Shown here: positions 60,028 to 64,000 of the stretch, one piece after another
Position numbering within the stretch: position 1 is the first letter of the stretch
Layout of the letters: each line of letters starts with the position of its first letter
NCBI GenBank assembly: GCA_963803265.1
Contig: CAWDLZ010000015.1
Coordinates: forward strand, 62,001 to 126,000
DNA: 64,000 nucleotides
DNA from: CAIKMD01 sp963803265
GTDB taxonomy: Bacteria; Pseudomonadota; Alphaproteobacteria; ATCC43930; CGMCC-115725
Direction of reading: 5' to 3'
Made by a program: the position numbers and the translations under genes
The notes under the pieces: generated by a model
The model's input: only the letters and a program-made list of their open reading frames with translations
Database searches by the model: none
What the model was told of the DNA's origin: nothing

Positions 60028-61582
60028 TCAGTCCCGCTTGAGGAAATACTCGCCGTCGCCGTTACGGGCGAGAATGCCCTCGGCGCGCAGCCGTTCGATT
60101 TCGAGCACGATCTCGCGGCCGTCGTCGCTCCCAACGGCGGACATGAGCTTGGCAAAGTGCATCGGGCCCGCGTGCAGCGCCTCGCGCACGGTCTGGAACC
60201 GGGCCGGGCCGCCGATCCGCGCCGGACCGGCCACGCGCTGCGCGATCGCGTTCGAGCGCGGATGGGGGAAGGTCAGATCGAACCCCGCCTTGGCGCCGAT
60301 CCCCGAGGCCGCCGAGGGGTCCATCGGCATCAATCGCATCGTGCCGAGGACGACGATGTCCCGGTCGGCCTGGAACCGGGTCGCCATCGCCCAGTCCATC
60401 TCATCGCTCGAGCGGACATCGATGTCATCGTCGGTGACGAAGACGTGCTTCACCGGCAGCATATTGCCGAGGAGGACGGCGATGGCCGCACGCGCATCGC
60501 CGTCGCTGCGCTTTCTAAGGGCGACGCGCAGGTGGCACCCCATGCCGGCGGCGCGCGGGCAAAAGATATCCGCCGGATCGAGGCCGGCCTGGCGCAGAAG
60601 CTGCCATGCGCGTGCCTCCCATTGCACCCCGATCGTCGGCGTGCCGTCGCATTCGCCAAGCTTCTTGCCGAGCCCATGCTTGTAGGTCTGATACAGCACG
60701 TCGCGCCGGCGCGTGATGGCGGTGACGTGAAAGACCGGGTCGGGGTGCATCGGCCCGTAATAGCCCATGTATTCGCCGTAAGGCCCTTCCTCCTCGACAT
60801 AGCCGCGCTCGTCGATATAGCCCTCGAGGCACGATCTCGGCGTCGGCCGGGACGCGAAGGTTGTTGGTGAGGCATTTGACCACCGGGACCGGCTCGCCGC
60901 GATAGGTGCCAAGCGCGTCGATCTCCTGCCCGGTCGTGCGCGAGGATGCCGCCATGGTGTCGAGCGGATGCGCGGCCAAGGTGAAGCTCAGGGGCAGCTT
61001 CTCGCCGCGCGCGACGCACCCGCGATAAATCTCGCGCAAATCCGATGGCGCGGTGAGGTTGAAGCCGAGCTTATCCTTGCCGCGCAGCATCAACCGCCGG
61101 CAGCCGACGTTGCTGCGCCCGGTCACGGGATCGACGGCGAAGTCGATCCCCGACGACATATAGGGCGCGCCGTCATATTCATGCTCGACATGGAAGGGCA
61201 GCTTCGTCAGGTCGATCTCGGCGCCCGTGAGCACGATCTCCTGCACCGGCGCGTCGCCCGATTGCACCACGAAGGACTTTTGCGGATTGGCCAGGCGCCG
61301 CGACAGCTCTGCGCGCATCTCGTTCTCGCCGACTCCGAACGCGATGGCGAGCCGGGAACGCGAGGCCATCACCGCGGCCGCGAGCTCGCTGCGCTCGGGG
61401 CCGGCGCTACGGAACAGCACGGCCTTGTCGGTCGCGCTGACGATCGGGCTGATCGCCGCCAGCGCCACCGGCTCGTCGCGGATCTCGACCTCGCCCCTAT
61501 CGACGAGCCGCTCGACGAGGCGCCGCAGGCGAAACTTGTCGGCGTCGACGGCGCCGGGGCTCCGTGTGGCGATTTGCGGCAT
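60028..61582 (-). CDS. UbiD-family (de)carboxylase (one frameshift)
   Basis: UbiD enzymes decarboxylate aromatic or unsaturated acids using prenylated FMN and a metal. The N-terminal part (FRLRRLVERLVDRGEVEI, GAPYMSSGIDFAVDPVTGRSNVGCRRLML) and C-terminal part (EGYIDERGYVEEEGPYGEY, VFVTDDDIDVRSSDEMDWAM) carry the family's conserved Arg/Glu-rich motifs. An extra base in GG at 60828-60829 separates them; corrected length is 517 aa. A purine-rich GGGGGAAGGAAC precedes the ATG at 61582. No ubiX (prenyl-FMN synthase) is in the window. Confidence 0.87.
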
Positions 61583-61672
61583 GTTCCTTCCCCCTTTGCT
61601 GGGCAAGCAGCTTCGACCGAGCCACCCGTCTTTTCAAGACCCTCACGCCGCTGTCCAATCGAGGTTAGCGGC

Positions 61673-62653
61673 CTAGCTCCCGCCCGCCAGGTATTGCTCG
61701 GTCAAGTATTTCGACATGTCGGGCTCGGAATCGAGGATTTTCAGGTTGACGAAGGACTGCCGCACCATCGCCACGCCGTTGGGCGGAAATTTTCCGTCGG
61801 TCGAGAGCGAGGGCATGACGACATCGTATTCTCGGTTCTCGACATCCTCGGAATAGCCGTCGATCGAGCGCGCGACGCGCACGGTGCCGGGCTTATCGCG
61901 GCGCATCGCATCGACGCTTTCGTACCACGCCTTCAGGAAACGCCGGACCGTGTCCGGATCGTCGCGAAGGATCTGATTCGAGGCGAAGACGACGTTCATC
62001 AGGAACTCTTTTACGATGTCCGAAGCCGGAAACAGCAGCCGCCCGCGCTTTTGCTGCTCGAGATTCCAGCCCAAGGCCGAGGCGCTGAGGACGGCGTCGA
62101 TCTGGCCCGTCTGCATCGCCGCGATCTGGGGCGTCGTGTCGGAGCCGACTGTCACCATGGTCACGTCGTCGAGCTTCCAGCCCTGCTTTTGCTCGAGACG
62201 CAGGATCAGCCACTGCGTCAGCGAGCCGACGGTCGAGATTCCAATCCGCTTGCCCTTGAGATCGTCGGGCGTTTTGATCGGCGAATCATAGGGCACCACG
62301 ATGCCGAACAGCGCGGGCGACAGCGAGATCGCGCCGACGCCCATTTCGGGCGCGCCCTTCACGAGGAAGGCGACGTCGGTGCCGGCGCCCAATCCGATAT
62401 CGATGGCGCCCGCCACCATGCCCTGATGGAGATGCGCGCTGCCCGACAATTGCACGACCTCGATGTCGAGGCCGTTTTGCGCGAAGATGTTCTTGTCCAG
62501 GCCGACATCGAGCGGCACGAAGGTGAAGCCCACAGCGGAACTCTTTCCCACCCGCAAGGTCGCGGCGCTGGCCGGCGCGGCGCCGAAAAGCGAGAGCGTG
62601 GCAAGGAGCAGCGACGCCAGCGCGACCCCGGCGCGAACCTCGTCCCTGGTCAT
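61673..62653 (-). CDS. NMT1/SsuA-like ABC substrate-binding protein
   Basis: A 326-aa periplasmic receptor with a signal peptide (ALASLLLATLSLFGAAPASA), then ATLRVGKSSAVGFTFVPLDV and FAQNGLDIEVVQLSGSAHLH. The later motif GKRIGISTVGSLTQWLILRL is closely similar to the protein at 39793-40771, so the two are paralogues. It lies directly upstream of the UbiD-like gene, 90 bases away on the same strand, which suggests an aromatic or related ligand. No permease partner is adjacent. Confidence 0.88.
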   Translation of the reverse strand: MTRDEVRAGVALASLLLATLSLFGAAPASAATLRVGKSSAVGFTFVPLDVGLDKNIFAQNGLDIEVVQLSGSAHLHQGMVAGAIDIGLGAGTDVAFLVKGAPEMGVGAISLSPALFGIVVPYDSPIKTPDDLKGKRIGISTVGSLTQWLILRLEQKQGWKLDDVTMVTVGSDTTPQIAAMQTGQIDAVLSASALGWNLEQQKRGRLLFPASDIVKEFLMNVVFASNQILRDDPDTVRRFLKAWYESVDAMRRDKPGTVRVARSIDGYSEDVENREYDVVMPSLSTDGKFPPNGVAMVRQSFVNLKILDSEPDMSKYLTEQYLAGGS

Positions 62654-62672
62654 GTCGCGGTCCCCCTTGCCG

Positions 62673-63041
62673 TCAACCCAAGGCCGCGTAAACCACCAGC
62701 ACGACGAAGCCCGCGACAGCCATGCTCGCGTGAACCGCGATGATGGCGCCCGGCACGCGGGGCTTGCGTAGCCGCATGGTAAAGAGCGCCAAGCCGAGAA
62801 GCGCCGCGAGCGCCAGCGCGGTGGCAGCGATGACCCCGAACGAGGCGGTGCCGCTCGCCTGTCCGCGCTGCGGTCCTTGAAGCGCGGCCACTAGCAACCC
62901 CAATCCGGCAAGTGCCGCGATGCCATGCAGCGAGCCGAGCCAGAGGGGAGCCGCTGCGCCGCCTCGGCCTAAATGAAGCACTGCCAAAACCGAGCCCAGC
63001 GCCACTGCTAGGGCGAGGACGATGGTGGCGAGAGACAGCAT
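62673..63041 (-). CDS. Small membrane protein, 122 aa
   Basis: Four hydrophobic helices separated by short loops, with basic residues before the last helix (TMRLRKPRVPGAIIAVH). I do not recognise a named family, though small DoxX- or heme-protein-like four-helix proteins look similar. It lies between two binding-protein genes on the same strand. Function unknown. Confidence 0.7.
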   Translation of the reverse strand: MLSLATIVLALAVALGSVLAVLHLGRGGAAAPLWLGSLHGIAALAGLGLLVAALQGPQRGQASGTASFGVIAATALALAALLGLALFTMRLRKPRVPGAIIAVHASMAVAGFVVLVVYAALG

Positions 63042-63059
63042 GGTTCACCGCCGCTGCCG

Positions 63060-64000
63060 TCAATCCGAGATGATGTCGCCCATAAGCACGAAGTTCTGTC
63101 CGTCGAAATACTCGAATTGCAGCTGCTTGATCGAGCGGTAATCCATCGGCGAGGTGTTGATCGTGATGCCGGGAATCAGCATCGGCAGCACGACATTGTG
63201 CAAATTGGTCGCCTGCTTGAGGATATTCTCGCGCGTCAAATCGTCGCCCGCGGCCTTCAGTATCTGCACCGTGAGCTGTCCCACCATGTAGCCGCCCGAC
63301 GCGGCGAAGCTGTCGCGCACATCGACCGCGGTGTCGTATTGCTTGACCCAGGCGATGAAATCCTGCGCGCCCTTGTCGTTCGCCCAGCGCGGGCTGGTCG
63401 GGTCCTTGATGTAAGTCGTCGTAATAACGCCTTTGGCGTTGTCGAGTCCCGCCGGGTCGAGAACCTGGCTGATCGAACTCACGATCGAGGGGATGAAGAT
63501 CTTGGGCTTCCAGCCGATCTCCGCCGCATGGCGGATCGCTTGCGCCGCGGCTTTCTGCGTCGCGAAGGCGAACAGCACATCCGCGCCGGTCGCCTGGAGC
63601 GTCACGATCTGAGAATCGACGGTCGGGTCGCTGACCTCGTAGCTCGCCTCGCCGATGATGGTCGCGCCGTTGCCCAGGGTTTCCTTGGCGCCGCGCTCGA
63701 AGTCCTTGCCCAAATCGTCGTTCTGATAGAGTACGGCGACCTTCGCCCCCGGCATGGTCTGGGAAACGTTTTTGCCGATGAGCTGGCCCTCGACATAGTT
63801 GCTCGGCGCGAAGCCGACGGTCCAAGGCGATTTCTGCGGATCATAGAAGGCCGGCGCGCCGGTCGCCGGAAAGAGCTGCGGCACCTTATGGTCGTTGAGA
63901 TATTGGCGCACCGCGAGCTGAGTCGCCGTGCCGACGGAGTCGACGACGAACAGCACCTGCTCGTCCTCGACGAGCTTCCTCGTCTGCTCGACGGTCCGCG
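63060..64000 (-). CDS. Branched-chain amino-acid-type ABC binding protein, 5' end beyond the window
   Basis: C-terminal 313 or so residues of a Peripla_BP_6 receptor. Typical parts are PATGAPAFYDPQKSPWTVGF, YQNDDLGKDFERGAKETLGN and GADVLFAFATQKAAAQAIRH. The signal peptide and start lie past 64000. It is the second LivK-type receptor in the window. Its permease and ATPase genes, if any, would be upstream and out of view. Confidence 0.88.
   Translation of the reverse strand, partial: RTVEQTRKLVEDEQVLFVVDSVGTATQLAVRQYLNDHKVPQLFPATGAPAFYDPQKSPWTVGFAPSNYVEGQLIGKNVSQTMPGAKVAVLYQNDDLGKDFERGAKETLGNGATIIGEASYEVSDPTVDSQIVTLQATGADVLFAFATQKAAAQAIRHAAEIGWKPKIFIPSIVSSISQVLDPAGLDNAKGVITTTYIKDPTSPRWANDKGAQDFIAWVKQYDTAVDVRDSFAASGGYMVGQLTVQILKAAGDDLTRENILKQATNLHNVVLPMLIPGITINTSPMDYRSIKQLQFEYFDGQNFVLMGDIISD

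Overview
The window is GC-rich, densely coded DNA from an alphaproteobacterium, most likely of the Rhodospirillales or Hyphomicrobiales (Rhizobiales) type. The evidence is gene order: a carA-carB-greA operon, a divergent yqeY-dnaG-rpoD block, a CAT-anticodon tRNA just after rpoD, an ELM1-type protein, a trxB-LysR pair, and many periplasmic solute-binding proteins next to aromatic-acid catabolic genes. This placement is an inference from synteny; there is no rRNA in the window.

Layout. 0-5 kb: a broken ABC solute-binding protein, a 4,5-dihydroxyphthalate decarboxylase-like protein, a phthalate-dioxygenase-like Rieske oxygenase and an orphan TRAP binding protein. 5-11.2 kb: a mobile or defence-like island with a phage terminase small subunit carrying three tandem DNA-binding repeats, a ParE-type toxin-antitoxin pair, REP-like palindromes, a SEC-C/nuclease-like gene split by an IS1380 element, and an unknown 292-aa protein. 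11.2-17 kb: an ABC importer operon (binding protein, fused double permease, ATPase) ending in a solitary hyuB. A second, inverted IS1380 copy sits 14 bp upstream of its first gene. 19-39.2 kb: chromosomal backbone with a CMD-family protein, LysR, trxB and a coupled unknown gene, an envelope/lipid block (LpxR, GT39, double PAP2, ELM1), Lrp, greA, carB, carA, yqeY, dnaG, rpoD and a tRNA. 39.2-48.6 kb: an accessory stretch of orphan binding proteins, decayed genes (methyltransferase, isochorismatase-like hydrolase, paiB), an IS1182 element, and an MFS transporter fused to a GOLPH3/GPP34-like domain. 48.6-53.4 kb: a complete livKHMGF branched-chain-amino-acid-type ABC operon. 53.7-64 kb: a broken NMT1-like protein, then an aromatic catabolic cluster (MarR, Rieske oxygenase, two-domain VOC dioxygenase, MarC, aromatic-acid MFS, UbiD decarboxylase) and two more binding proteins.

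Many genes are split by single extra bases, including five in the essential gene carB. Removing one base at each site restores full-length proteins of expected size in every case. I therefore read most frameshifts as sequencing or assembly insertions rather than true pseudogenes, and give reconstructed gene extents. Three accessory genes instead carry in-frame stop codons, and paiB carries several lesions; these look more like genuine decay.

Functionally the window combines core replication, transcription and pyrimidine genes with a large scavenging and aromatic-degradation repertoire: two Rieske oxygenases, a ring-cleavage-type dioxygenase, two decarboxylase-type proteins, aromatic uptake, and about nine solute-binding proteins, most without their own permeases.
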